Shown here: piece after piece, positions 1-6,581 of the stretch | How the letters are laid out: every line of letters begins with the position of its first letter | Position numbering within the stretch: position 1 is the stretch's first letter | Source of the DNA: JAFLUQ01 sp964551215 | Lineage (GTDB): Bacteria; Bacillota; Clostridia; UMGS1883 | Reading direction: 5' to 3' | Assembly (NCBI GenBank): GCA_964551215.1 | Contig: CAZKBV010000070.1 | Coordinates: 1-7,978 of the forward strand | DNA length: 7,978 nucleotides | Position numbers and translations under genes: made by a program | Notes under the pieces: model-generated | The model's database searches: none | The model's input: only the letters and a program-made list of their open reading frames with translations | What the model was told of the DNA's origin: nothing

Positions 1-1
1 A

Positions 2-10
2 TGGTATAAT
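2..10 (+). promoter_or_regulatory. Extended -10 promoter element for the lepA operon
   Basis: TGGTATAAT matches the extended -10 pattern TGnTATAAT of SigA-type promoters. A transcript would start near position 17 and carry a leader of about 100 nt before the lepA start at 116. The -35 region would lie upstream of the window, so it cannot be checked, but an extended -10 can work with a poor -35. The element is the left end of a perfect inverted repeat (5-35). The rest of the leader (36-115) contains a small palindrome and the lepA ribosome binding site. No leader peptide or recognisable riboswitch is seen. The promoter is inferred from sequence match only. Confidence 0.55.
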
Positions 11-35
11 AAACGCATGGGATGCGTTTATTATA
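5..35. repeat. Perfect 14-bp inverted repeat over the lepA -10 (possible operator)
   Basis: TATAATAAACGCAT (5-18) and its exact reverse complement ATGCGTTTATTATA (22-35) flank a GGG centre. The repeat contains the -10 hexamer and the predicted start site. If transcription begins near 17, only the right arm would be in RNA, so the dyad would act as DNA, for instance as a repressor operator. If transcription enters from upstream, it could form an RNA hairpin. A standard intrinsic terminator is less likely because no U-tract follows the right arm directly. It does not match the CIRCE operator. Confidence 0.6.
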
Positions 36-42
36 GGATTTT

Positions 43-53
43 ACGCTTAGCGT
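43..53. repeat. Short palindrome in the lepA leader
   Basis: ACGCT-T-AGCGT is a perfect 5-bp dyad with a 1-nt centre, 28 bp downstream (centre to centre) of the larger dyad at 5-35. GCGTTT occurs in both (24-29 and 50-55), so the larger repeat's left-arm AAACGC could pair with either copy. It may be a second half of an operator region or coincidence in an AT-rich leader. The function is unknown. Confidence 0.35.
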
Positions 54-115
54 TTTTACACGCCGCAAAGCTTAATATGAGGCGGACAGCTATAACCGTA
101 CCAAGGAGAATAAAA

Positions 116-1915
116 ATGCAGGACAAAATTCGCAATTTCAGTATAATCGCTCATATAGACCACGGAAAAAGCACCCTTGCGGACAGGCTTCTGGAGCTGA
201 CGGGAGTGGTGGAAAGCCGTGAAATGGAGGATCAGCTTCTGGACAACATGGAACTGGAAAGGGAGAGAGGAATTACCATAAAGGCTCGCGCCGTGCGCCT
301 TAACTACAAGGCCAAGGACGGGGAGACATATATACTTAACCTTATCGACACTCCGGGCCACGTGGATTTTAACTACGAGGTTTCCCGTTCTTTGGCGGCG
401 TGCGAGGGCGCGCTGCTGGTGGTGGACGCGGCTCAGGGCATTGAGGCCCAGACTCTGGCGAACACATACCTTGCGTTGGATCATAACCTTGAAATACTTC
501 CCGTTATAAATAAAATAGACCTCCCCAGCGCGCGCCCCGAGGCCGTTGCGAAGGAAATAGAGGACGTTATAGGAATTCCCGCCATGGACGCTCCCAGAAT
601 AAGCGCAAAAAGCGGACTTAACGTGGAAGAAATTCCCGAGTATATTATAAAAAATATTCCCGCGCCCCAAGGGGATAGCAATGCTCCTTTGAGGGCTTTG
701 ATTTTTGATTCCTACTATGATTCCTATAAGGGCGTAATAGTGTACGTGCGAGTGAAGGAAGGAACTGTCCGCCCGGGCATGAGAATACGTTTTATGGCTA
801 CCGGCGGGGAATTTGACGTTGTGGAGACAGGCTATCTTCTGCCCAACGGCACTGTACCGGCAAAGGAACTCAGCGCCGGAGAGGTTGGCTACATTGCCGC
901 CAGCATAAAAACCGTCCGCGACACTCATGTTGGCGACACCGTCACCGACGCGTTAAGGCCCGCAAAGGAGCCTTTGGAGGGGTACCGAAAGGTAAATCCC
1001 ATGGTGTTCTGCGGAATTTATCCGGCGGACGGAGCAAAGTATAACGACCTTCGTGACGCTCTGGAAAAGCTCCAGCTTAACGACGCGTCGCTGTCCTTTG
1101 AAGCCGAAACTTCGGTAGCCTTGGGCTTCGGCTTCCGCTGCGGATTTTTGGGACTGCTCCACCTTGAAATAATTCAAGAGCGCCTTGAAAGGGAATTCAA
1201 TCTTGACCTTGTTACCACCGCTCCCAGCGTTGTGTACAGAGTTATAAAAACCAACGGGGAGGAGCTTTTCATCTCCAACCCCACCAATCTGCCCTCCCCG
1301 GGAGAAATAGACTATATGGAGGAGCCTGTCGTTACGGCTCATATTTACGTGCCGAAGGATTACGTAGGAGCGATTATGGAGCTTTGTCAGGAGCGCCGGG
1401 GCGTTTACAAGGATATGACGTACATTGACGCGGACAGGGCCGATCTCCATTACGAGCTGCCTCTGAACGAAATAATTTACGATTTTTTCGACGCCCTTAA
1501 AAGCCGCAGCCGCGGCTACGCCTCCTTTGACTATGAATTTTTGGGGTACGTAAAGAGCGACCTCGTAAAGCTGGATATCCTTCTCAACGGAGATATGGTG
1601 GACGCTCTCAGCTTTATTGTCCATTCCTCAAAGAGCTACGCCAGAGGCCGCAAAATCGCGGAAAAGCTCAAAGAAGCGATTCCCCGCCAGCTTTTTGAAA
1701 TTCCCATACAGGCGGCTATCGGGGGCAAGGTAATCGCCCGTGAAACCGTAAAGGCCATGCGTAAGGACGTGCTTGCCAAGTGCTACGGCGGCGATATAAC
1801 CCGTAAGAAAAAGCTGCTGGAAAAGCAAAAGGAAGGCAAAAAGCGTATGCGTCAGGTGGGCAGTGTGGAGCTTCCCCAGGAGGCCTTTATGTCGGTGCTG
1901 AAGCTGGATGAGTAA
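116..1915 (+). CDS. lepA: Elongation factor 4 (ribosome back-translocase LepA)
   Basis: This is a translational GTPase that acts on the 70S ribosome, where LepA is reported to back-translocate or aid elongation and ribosome assembly. The protein is 599 aa, the usual family length. Visible GTPase motifs are the P-loop AHIDHGKST (12-20), the switch I region RERGITIKA (49-57), DTPGH (78-82), NKID (132-135) and SAKSG (163-167). EF-G-like domains follow, and the EF4-specific C-terminal domain is marked by the conserved YGGDITRKKKLLEKQKEGKK stretch and the ending VELPQEAFMSVLK. The ATG at 116 is chosen because AAGGAG (103-108) lies 7 nt upstream and the family N-terminus starts here. An in-frame ATG at 17 would add 33 unconserved residues, has no ribosome binding site and falls inside the inverted repeat. 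It is the first gene of the operon, and its stop overlaps the hemW start. Confidence 0.98.
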   Translation: MQDKIRNFSIIAHIDHGKSTLADRLLELTGVVESREMEDQLLDNMELERERGITIKARAVRLNYKAKDGETYILNLIDTPGHVDFNYEVSRSLAACEGALLVVDAAQGIEAQTLANTYLALDHNLEILPVINKIDLPSARPEAVAKEIEDVIGIPAMDAPRISAKSGLNVEEIPEYIIKNIPAPQGDSNAPLRALIFDSYYDSYKGVIVYVRVKEGTVRPGMRIRFMATGGEFDVVETGYLLPNGTVPAKELSAGEVGYIAASIKTVRDTHVGDTVTDALRPAKEPLEGYRKVNPMVFCGIYPADGAKYNDLRDALEKLQLNDASLSFEAETSVALGFGFRCGFLGLLHLEIIQERLEREFNLDLVTTAPSVVYRVIKTNGEELFISNPTNLPSPGEIDYMEEPVVTAHIYVPKDYVGAIMELCQERRGVYKDMTYIDADRADLHYELPLNEIIYDFFDALKSRSRGYASFDYEFLGYVKSDLVKLDILLNGDMVDALSFIVHSSKSYARGRKIAEKLKEAIPRQLFEIPIQAAIGGKVIARETVKAMRKDVLAKCYGGDITRKKKLLEKQKEGKKRMRQVGSVELPQEAFMSVLKLDE

Positions 1916-2945
1916 GGGGCTTTATGTTCACGTTCCCTTCTGCGTTAGAAAATGCCTGTACTGCGACTTTTATTCTCAGACGGATTTCAGCCTTGGGGCG
2001 GAATACGTAGATTCGGTGCTTAAGGAGTTGGAAAAATACAAAGGCGAGTCTTTCGACACGGTGTTTGTGGGGGGCGGAACTCCCACCTCTCTGGGCGGGG
2101 AGCTTGTGCGGCTGTGCGAAGCCCTTCCGAAGGCGGAGGAATTTACCGTGGAGGCCAATCCCGGAACTGTGGATTTTGAGCTGCTGAAGGCTCTTAAGGC
2201 CGCCGGAGCAAACCGTTTAAGCATAGGCGTTCAGAGCTTTAACGACTCTGAGCTTAAGGCTTTGGGACGGATTCATACCGCGGCGCAGGCGGAGGATGCC
2301 TTTCTTGCCGCAAGGCGGGCGGGCTTTCGCAATATCAGCGTGGATCTTATGCTCTCCACCCCCGGACAGAGCCTTGCAAGCGTAAAGCACAGCCTTGAAA
2401 GGGTGAGAGAGCTTTCTCCCGACCATGTCAGCGCGTATTCCCTGATAATAGAGGAAGGCACGCCCTTTTACGATATGGAGCTTGACCTTCCCAATGAAGA
2501 TGAGGAACGGGAAATATATTGGTACGTATGTGAATTTTTAAATAAAATCGGACTTAAACAGTACGAAATATCCAACTTTGCCCTGCCGGAAAGGGAGAGC
2601 CGTCACAATTTAAAGTATTGGAGCGGCGGAGAATACATCGGCATCGGAGCGGCGGCGGCTTCCTATAACGGCGGCTTCCGTTACAGGAACGGGGCTGATT
2701 TGAAAAAATATCTGCACGGGGAAGGCATGGGGCTTGACCGTGAGAAAATTACCCCAAAGGAACGTCTCGGGGAAAAATTCTGGCTGGGACTCAGAAAAAC
2801 CGCCGGAGTGGAATATTTCGGGGAATTTCCCGAAGCGGTGGAAAAGCTTGTGAAAGAAGGCCTTCTGGAACATTCGGGAAAAACCCTCCGTCTCACCAAG
2901 CGGGGAACGGATTTGGCAAATTTGGTATTTATGGAATTTGTGTGA
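1908..2945 (+). CDS. hemW: Radical SAM heme chaperone HemW (formerly HemN-like)
   Basis: This family binds heme and delivers it to client proteins; it was long misannotated as oxygen-independent coproporphyrinogen III oxidase. The radical-SAM motif is CVRKCLYC (C12, C16, C19) followed by DF. True HemN has a fourth cysteine (CxxxCxxCxC), so HemW is the better call. Other landmarks are the SAM-binding GGGTPTSLG (55-63), EANPGT (83-88), NRLSIGVQSFN (102-112) and HNLKYW (233-238), then a HemN_C-type end. At 345 aa it is somewhat shorter than typical members (about 375). The usual GxGxxAHSY motif reads GIGAAAASY here, with Ala251 where His is expected. The ATG overlaps the lepA stop (ATGAGTAA), and an in-frame stop three codons upstream excludes an earlier start. 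The nearest good Shine-Dalgarno (1878-1883) is 24 nt away, so coupling to lepA translation is likely. Confidence 0.93.
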   Translation: MSKGLYVHVPFCVRKCLYCDFYSQTDFSLGAEYVDSVLKELEKYKGESFDTVFVGGGTPTSLGGELVRLCEALPKAEEFTVEANPGTVDFELLKALKAAGANRLSIGVQSFNDSELKALGRIHTAAQAEDAFLAARRAGFRNISVDLMLSTPGQSLASVKHSLERVRELSPDHVSAYSLIIEEGTPFYDMELDLPNEDEEREIYWYVCEFLNKIGLKQYEISNFALPERESRHNLKYWSGGEYIGIGAAAASYNGGFRYRNGADLKKYLHGEGMGLDREKITPKERLGEKFWLGLRKTAGVEYFGEFPEAVEKLVKEGLLEHSGKTLRLTKRGTDLANLVFMEFV

Positions 2946-2964
2946 TAAAAAGAGGTGACGGGCA

Positions 2965-3459
2965 GTGGCGGTTAAGCAGTCCTGCAAGGACGCGGCGGTA
3001 AAGCTGATTGCCGTAAAGGACAGAACAGAAAAGGAGCTTTCCCAAAGGCTGGCGGAAAAGGGCTACGACGAAAGGGAAATAGCCGAAGCTATGGCCTTTG
3101 CCGCGGAGTACGGATATACAGACGACCGTGCCTATGCCCGAAAGTACATCCGCGAAGGAGTAAACCTGAAAAACTACGGCTTCAGCCGCATACGAGCGGA
3201 GCTGCTGAAAAAGGGCGTGGACAGGTATGTTGTGGAGGAAGAAATAGATTCCGCCCGCGAAAGCGCGGACGAAGCCCCAAGGGAAAGGATACTTGGGGCA
3301 ATGGAGCGGCGTTTTGCGGGGGCGGATTTGAGCAATCCCAAGGAGAGAAACCGCATATTCGGGTATTTTGCCCGCAGGGGCTTTTCGCCCAATGAAATTT
3401 GGGGGGCAATAAACAAAAAAAGCTCCTTTGAAGATGTCAGCTCGGAGGAATTTGAATGA
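2965..3459 (+). CDS. recX: Regulatory protein RecX
   Basis: RecX binds RecA filaments and modulates their recombinase and coprotease activity. The 164-aa product fits the family. It is almost entirely helical and charged, built of tandem three-helix repeats. Recognisable stretches are the first repeat with RTEKELSQRLAEKGY (20-34), the conserved YTDDRAYARKYI (51-62), the middle repeat YGFSRIRAELLKKGV (71-85) and the last repeat ending IFGYFARRGFSPNEIWGAI (131-149). The start is GTG at 2965, with AGAGGTGA (2951-2958) just upstream. It lies 19 nt after hemW and overlaps rimO by 4 nt (ATGA). recA itself is not in the window. Placement beside rimO and pgsA, which often sit near recA in Firmicutes, supports the call. 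Confidence 0.88.
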   Translation: MAVKQSCKDAAVKLIAVKDRTEKELSQRLAEKGYDEREIAEAMAFAAEYGYTDDRAYARKYIREGVNLKNYGFSRIRAELLKKGVDRYVVEEEIDSARESADEAPRERILGAMERRFAGADLSNPKERNRIFGYFARRGFSPNEIWGAINKKSSFEDVSSEEFE

Positions 3460-4769
3460 AAATAGGCTTTGTTTCCCTTGGATGCAACAAAAATCTGGTG
3501 GATACGGAAAACATGATAGGCATTATGGCCGAACGGGGCTATGAAATAGTGTCGGATCCGGAGAAGGCCGATGCAATTGTGGTAAACACCTGCGGCTTTA
3601 TCGACAGCGCCAAGGAGGAATCCATAAACACAATACTGGAAATGGCGAAATATAAAAAGAAAAACTGCCGTCTGCTTGTGGCGGCCGGATGTATGGCTCA
3701 GCGTTACGCGGAGGATATACGTCGGGAGCTGCCGGAGGTGGACGTTATAATCGGCACAACGGTGTTCGATAAAATTGCCGATGCCATTGAGGAGGGCTTA
3801 AAGGGCCGGAGGGAAAGTCTTATCGGCTCCATCGACGGGGAAGTTTCGGAAAATATGCCCCGCGTGCGTACCACGCCTCGGTATACGGCCTACCTTAAAA
3901 TAGCGGAAGGGTGCAGCAACCGCTGTACCTACTGCGCCATTCCCAACATAAGGGGACGCTACCGAAGCCGCCGCGCGGAGGATATCCTCGCCGAAGCCGA
4001 AGCCCTTGCGTCGGACGGCGTTAAGGAGCTTATCGTTGTCGCTCAGGACACAACCCGCTACGGAGAGGAACTGTACGGCAAAAAAATGCTGCCCTTTCTT
4101 TTGCGCGAGCTTTGCAAAATTACGGGCGTGGAGTGGGTGAGAGTGCATTATTCTTATCCGGAAGCGGTGAACGAGGAGCTTATAGAGACAATTAAAGCCG
4201 AGCCTAAAATTGTGAAATATTTGGATATTCCGGCTCAACACGGGGACGACGAGGTGCTTAAACGCATGGGGCGCCATACAAGCCGAAGCCGAATGCTTTC
4301 CCTTGTGAGGCGGCTTAGGGAGGAAATTCCCTCAATTACCCTGCGCACCAGCCTTATTGCCGGTTTCCCCGGAGAGACAAAGGAGCAGTTTAACAATCTT
4401 CTTTCCTTTATGGAGGAAGCGGAATTTGACCGCGTGGGCGTTTTTGCCTATTCCAGGGAGGAAGGCACTCCGGCGGCAAGGCTGAAGGGTCAGCTTTCCG
4501 ACGAGGAAAAACAGCTCCGCCGCCGCGCCGCTATGGAAAAAGCGAAGGAAATCTCCCTCCGGCTTAACAAAAAGCGAATCGGCAAAACGGTGCGGGTTTT
4601 GGTGGAGGGCTTTGAGGGCAATCTCTATTTTGGCCGAAGCGGCGCAGAGAGCATAGAGGTTGACCCGAAAATATATTTCGGCTCAAACGACGAGCTTTCC
4701 GCCGGAAGCTTTATAGACGTAGAAATCGTTGACGCCGACGATTACGATTTGTACGGCAGACAGGTTTAA
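3456..4769 (+). CDS. rimO: Ribosomal protein S12 methylthiotransferase RimO
   Basis: RimO is a cytosolic radical-SAM enzyme that adds a methylthio group to the conserved aspartate (Asp88/89) of ribosomal protein S12 using two [4Fe-4S] clusters. The 437-aa product shows all three domains. The N-terminal MTTase domain carries cluster ligands C10, C46 and C79 and the RimO signature SLGCNKNLVDTE (7-18). The radical-SAM core carries C153, C157 and C160 in GCSNRCTYCAIP. The C-terminal TRAM domain spans about residues 373-437. The SLGCNKNLVD signature and the acidic TRAM favour RimO over the tRNA enzymes MiaB and MtaB. The ATG overlaps the recX stop, and GGAGG (3444-3448) lies 7 nt upstream. Together with lepA it gives the operon a ribosome-function theme. 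Confidence 0.96.
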   Translation: MKIGFVSLGCNKNLVDTENMIGIMAERGYEIVSDPEKADAIVVNTCGFIDSAKEESINTILEMAKYKKKNCRLLVAAGCMAQRYAEDIRRELPEVDVIIGTTVFDKIADAIEEGLKGRRESLIGSIDGEVSENMPRVRTTPRYTAYLKIAEGCSNRCTYCAIPNIRGRYRSRRAEDILAEAEALASDGVKELIVVAQDTTRYGEELYGKKMLPFLLRELCKITGVEWVRVHYSYPEAVNEELIETIKAEPKIVKYLDIPAQHGDDEVLKRMGRHTSRSRMLSLVRRLREEIPSITLRTSLIAGFPGETKEQFNNLLSFMEEAEFDRVGVFAYSREEGTPAARLKGQLSDEEKQLRRRAAMEKAKEISLRLNKKRIGKTVRVLVEGFEGNLYFGRSGAESIEVDPKIYFGSNDELSAGSFIDVEIVDADDYDLYGRQV

Positions 4770-4800
4770 TAAACCGCAAACATATTAAGGAGGGAAAATC

Positions 4801-5316
4801 GTGAATTTACCAAACAAGCTTACAATGTTGAGAATTATTCTTGTGCCGGTCACTATGGCTCTTATGCTGACGGAGCATCCCATCTGGGCGGGAATAGTCT
4901 TTGCCGCAGCAAGCGTTACGGATTTTTTTGACGGCTACATAGCGAGGAAATACGGCCTTGTTTCCTCCTTTGGCAAAATTATGGATCCTCTTGCCGATAA
5001 AATTTTGGTGTTCGGCGCGCTTTTGTGCTTTATTCAGAACGGCGTGATAAATGTTTGGCCCGTGGTAATTATCCTTGCCAGGGAGCTTTTTGTCACATCC
5101 ATGAGGGTGGTGGCTGTTGACAAGGGAAAGGTAATTGCCGCTTCTTGGTGGGGGAAAATAAAGACGAACGTACAGATATTTGCGGTTTTGTTTTCCATTT
5201 TATTTGCGGAAAAGCTCCCCGTCGTATGCGAAGCGGTTCTTTGGGCGGCGGCGGCGTTTACGTTGGCGAGCTGGGTCGCGTATATAGTTGAGAATATAGA
5301 CGTTTTTAAGGACTAA
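4801..5316 (+). CDS. pgsA: CDP-diacylglycerol--glycerol-3-phosphate 3-phosphatidyltransferase
   Basis: This integral membrane enzyme makes phosphatidylglycerophosphate from CDP-diacylglycerol and glycerol-3-phosphate, the committed step to phosphatidylglycerol and cardiolipin. The 171-aa product contains the complete CDP-alcohol phosphatidyltransferase motif D41xxD44G45xxA48R49(x8)G58xxxD62xxxD66. It also has the PgsA-typical ARELFVTSMR and VIAASWWGKIKT stretches, which separate it from phosphatidylserine or cardiolipin synthases of the same superfamily. Several hydrophobic segments are visible: about 8-23, 28-40, 67-97, 124-140 and 147-165. The start is GTG at 4801, with AAGGAGGG (4787-4794) 6 nt upstream, following the PgsA N-terminus NLPNKLTMLRI. 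It lies 31 nt after rimO, with no promoter or terminator seen in the gap. Confidence 0.95.
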   Translation: MNLPNKLTMLRIILVPVTMALMLTEHPIWAGIVFAAASVTDFFDGYIARKYGLVSSFGKIMDPLADKILVFGALLCFIQNGVINVWPVVIILARELFVTSMRVVAVDKGKVIAASWWGKIKTNVQIFAVLFSILFAEKLPVVCEAVLWAAAAFTLASWVAYIVENIDVFKD

Positions 5317-5331
5317 ACGGAGGAAAATCAA

Positions 5332-6522
5332 ATGAAAAAGATTGTTGCGGTCATGGTTTTTGCCGTATTGCTCCTGATCTTTGGAGCCTGTAAAAACGGA
5401 AAAACAAAGCCCGTAAGCGGCGCAAAGGTTAAAACCGAAGGCGCGGACACGTCGGCCTCTTCCGAAGAACAGAACGAACAAAACGAAAAGAGCGGCTTCA
5501 AAATAGGGGTTGTTTATCCGGGAGATCCGTCTGACGAAAGCGGCTGCAGCTATACCCATGAGAGGGGAATAACGTCGATGACGGAGGCGTTAGGCTTGGG
5601 TGAAGGCTCCGTCATTAGGAAAATCAATGTTGACGAAAATGACGCCGACGCGGTTGAAGCAAGCGTCAGAGAGTGCGTAAGCGAAGGCTGCGGAATAATT
5701 TTTGCCGTCAGCTCAGACTATGCCCCTGTGACGAAAGCCCTCGCGAAGGAATTTCCGGAGGTTTATTTTTGCAATGTCGGCGTATACGAAACCGGCACGG
5801 AAAATTTTGCCGGATATTACGGAAGAATATATCAGGCTCAATACCTCAGCGGCATTGCCGCCGGTATGAAAACCCAAAGCGGCCTTATAGGCTATGTGGC
5901 GGCGAAGGGGCTTGAAAACAGCGCCGTCACCTGCGGAATTGACGCCTTTGCCATGGGCGTTGAAAGGGTGAACACTGAGGCGAAGGTTTATTTAAAGGTC
6001 ACCGAAAGCCCGACGGACGGGGAGCTTGCCCGCGCGGCGGCGCAAGAGCTTATGGATATGGGCTGTGATGTTATTGCCCAACAAGTGGAATCTCTCGCGC
6101 CTTTGCTTGCGGCGGAGGAAAGAGGAGTGTGGGGCTGCGGATACGGCAGCGATATGGCCGATTATGCTCCCGAAGCCTTTCTTGCGTCTCCCGTCTGGAA
6201 CTGGGGAATTTATTATACGCGCACGGTAAAGGCCGTCCTTGAGGGAAAGTGGGATTCCGCGCCCTATTATGCCGGATTGGACAATGGTATCGTCTGCCTG
6301 TCGCCCCTTTCCAAAAACTGCGCCGACGGCACAAAGGAAGCCGTAAATGAGGCCGAAAACGAAATTCTCGGCGGGAAGGACGTTTTCACCGGAGCCATGA
6401 CCCAAGGCCCGATAACGGATAACGCCGGAAACGTAATTTGTCCGGCGGAGGGCGCGCTGGAGGATACCGCCATAATCGGCGGCATAAACTGGTATTACAG
6501 AAATATTATTGCTGTGGAATAA
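5332..6522 (+). CDS. BMP family (PnrA/Med-like) substrate-binding lipoprotein
   Basis: This is probably a surface-anchored binding protein of the basic membrane protein family, whose characterised members (for example PnrA) bind purine nucleosides for ABC import. The 396-aa precursor starts MKK, has a hydrophobic signal segment (4-19) and a lipobox-like FGAC with lipidated C20. A hydrophilic Ser/Glu/Gln-rich tether runs to about residue 55. The periplasmic-binding fold begins at FKIGVVYPGD (56-65). Family landmarks are YQAQYLSGIAAGM (168-180), CGIDAFAMGV (201-210), YGSDMADYAPEAF (271-283), VWNWGIYYTRTVKAVLEG (288-305) and GPITDNAGNV (359-368). The mature part has about ten further cysteines, unusual for an exported protein. 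GGAGG (5319-5323) sets the ATG. It follows pgsA by 15 nt and a strong terminator follows it. No permease or ATPase gene is present here, so ligand and partners are unknown. Confidence 0.9.
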   Translation: MKKIVAVMVFAVLLLIFGACKNGKTKPVSGAKVKTEGADTSASSEEQNEQNEKSGFKIGVVYPGDPSDESGCSYTHERGITSMTEALGLGEGSVIRKINVDENDADAVEASVRECVSEGCGIIFAVSSDYAPVTKALAKEFPEVYFCNVGVYETGTENFAGYYGRIYQAQYLSGIAAGMKTQSGLIGYVAAKGLENSAVTCGIDAFAMGVERVNTEAKVYLKVTESPTDGELARAAAQELMDMGCDVIAQQVESLAPLLAAEERGVWGCGYGSDMADYAPEAFLASPVWNWGIYYTRTVKAVLEGKWDSAPYYAGLDNGIVCLSPLSKNCADGTKEAVNEAENEILGGKDVFTGAMTQGPITDNAGNVICPAEGALEDTAIIGGINWYYRNIIAVE

Positions 6523-6533
6523 AAAACAAAAAG

Positions 6534-6577
6534 AGCCGCAAAGACAGCGAAGAAGGTTCTGCGCTGTCTTTGCGGCT
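6534..6577. terminator. Bidirectional intrinsic terminator between convergent genes
   Basis: AGCCGCAAAGACAGCG (6534-6549) and its exact reverse complement (6562-6577) form a perfect 16-bp stem with a 12-nt loop that can itself close by 3 bp. On the plus strand it is followed by TTGTTTA. On the minus strand it is followed by CTTTTTGTTTTTTATT. It should therefore end both the lepA-to-lipoprotein message and the leftward hydrolase message. The minus-strand U-tract is the stronger one. The stem begins 12 nt after the lipoprotein stop and ends 5 nt before the hydrolase stop. Confidence 0.93.
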
Positions 6578-6581
6578 TTGT

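Noticed and set aside
5..35. Intrinsic terminator of an upstream gene
   Set aside because: The stem is AT-rich and no U-tract follows directly; the overlap with an extended -10 makes a promoter/operator more likely, though the upstream gene is not visible.
17..115. N-terminal extension of LepA starting at the ATG at 17
   Set aside because: No ribosome binding site, unconserved residues, and the ATG lies inside the inverted repeat; the ATG at 116 has an ideal site and matches the family N-terminus.
56..928. Long minus-strand open frame opposite lepA (290 aa)
   Set aside because: Antisense shadow of a highly conserved gene, with no family resemblance in its translation. The same applies to the frame at 953-1624.
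1908..2945. HemN, oxygen-independent coproporphyrinogen III oxidase
   Set aside because: The motif CxxxCxxCDF lacks HemN's fourth cysteine, and the HNxxYW motif fits HemW.
3798..4277. Minus-strand open frame opposite rimO (159 aa)
   Set aside because: Antisense shadow of the conserved RimO radical-SAM core; no recognisable protein.
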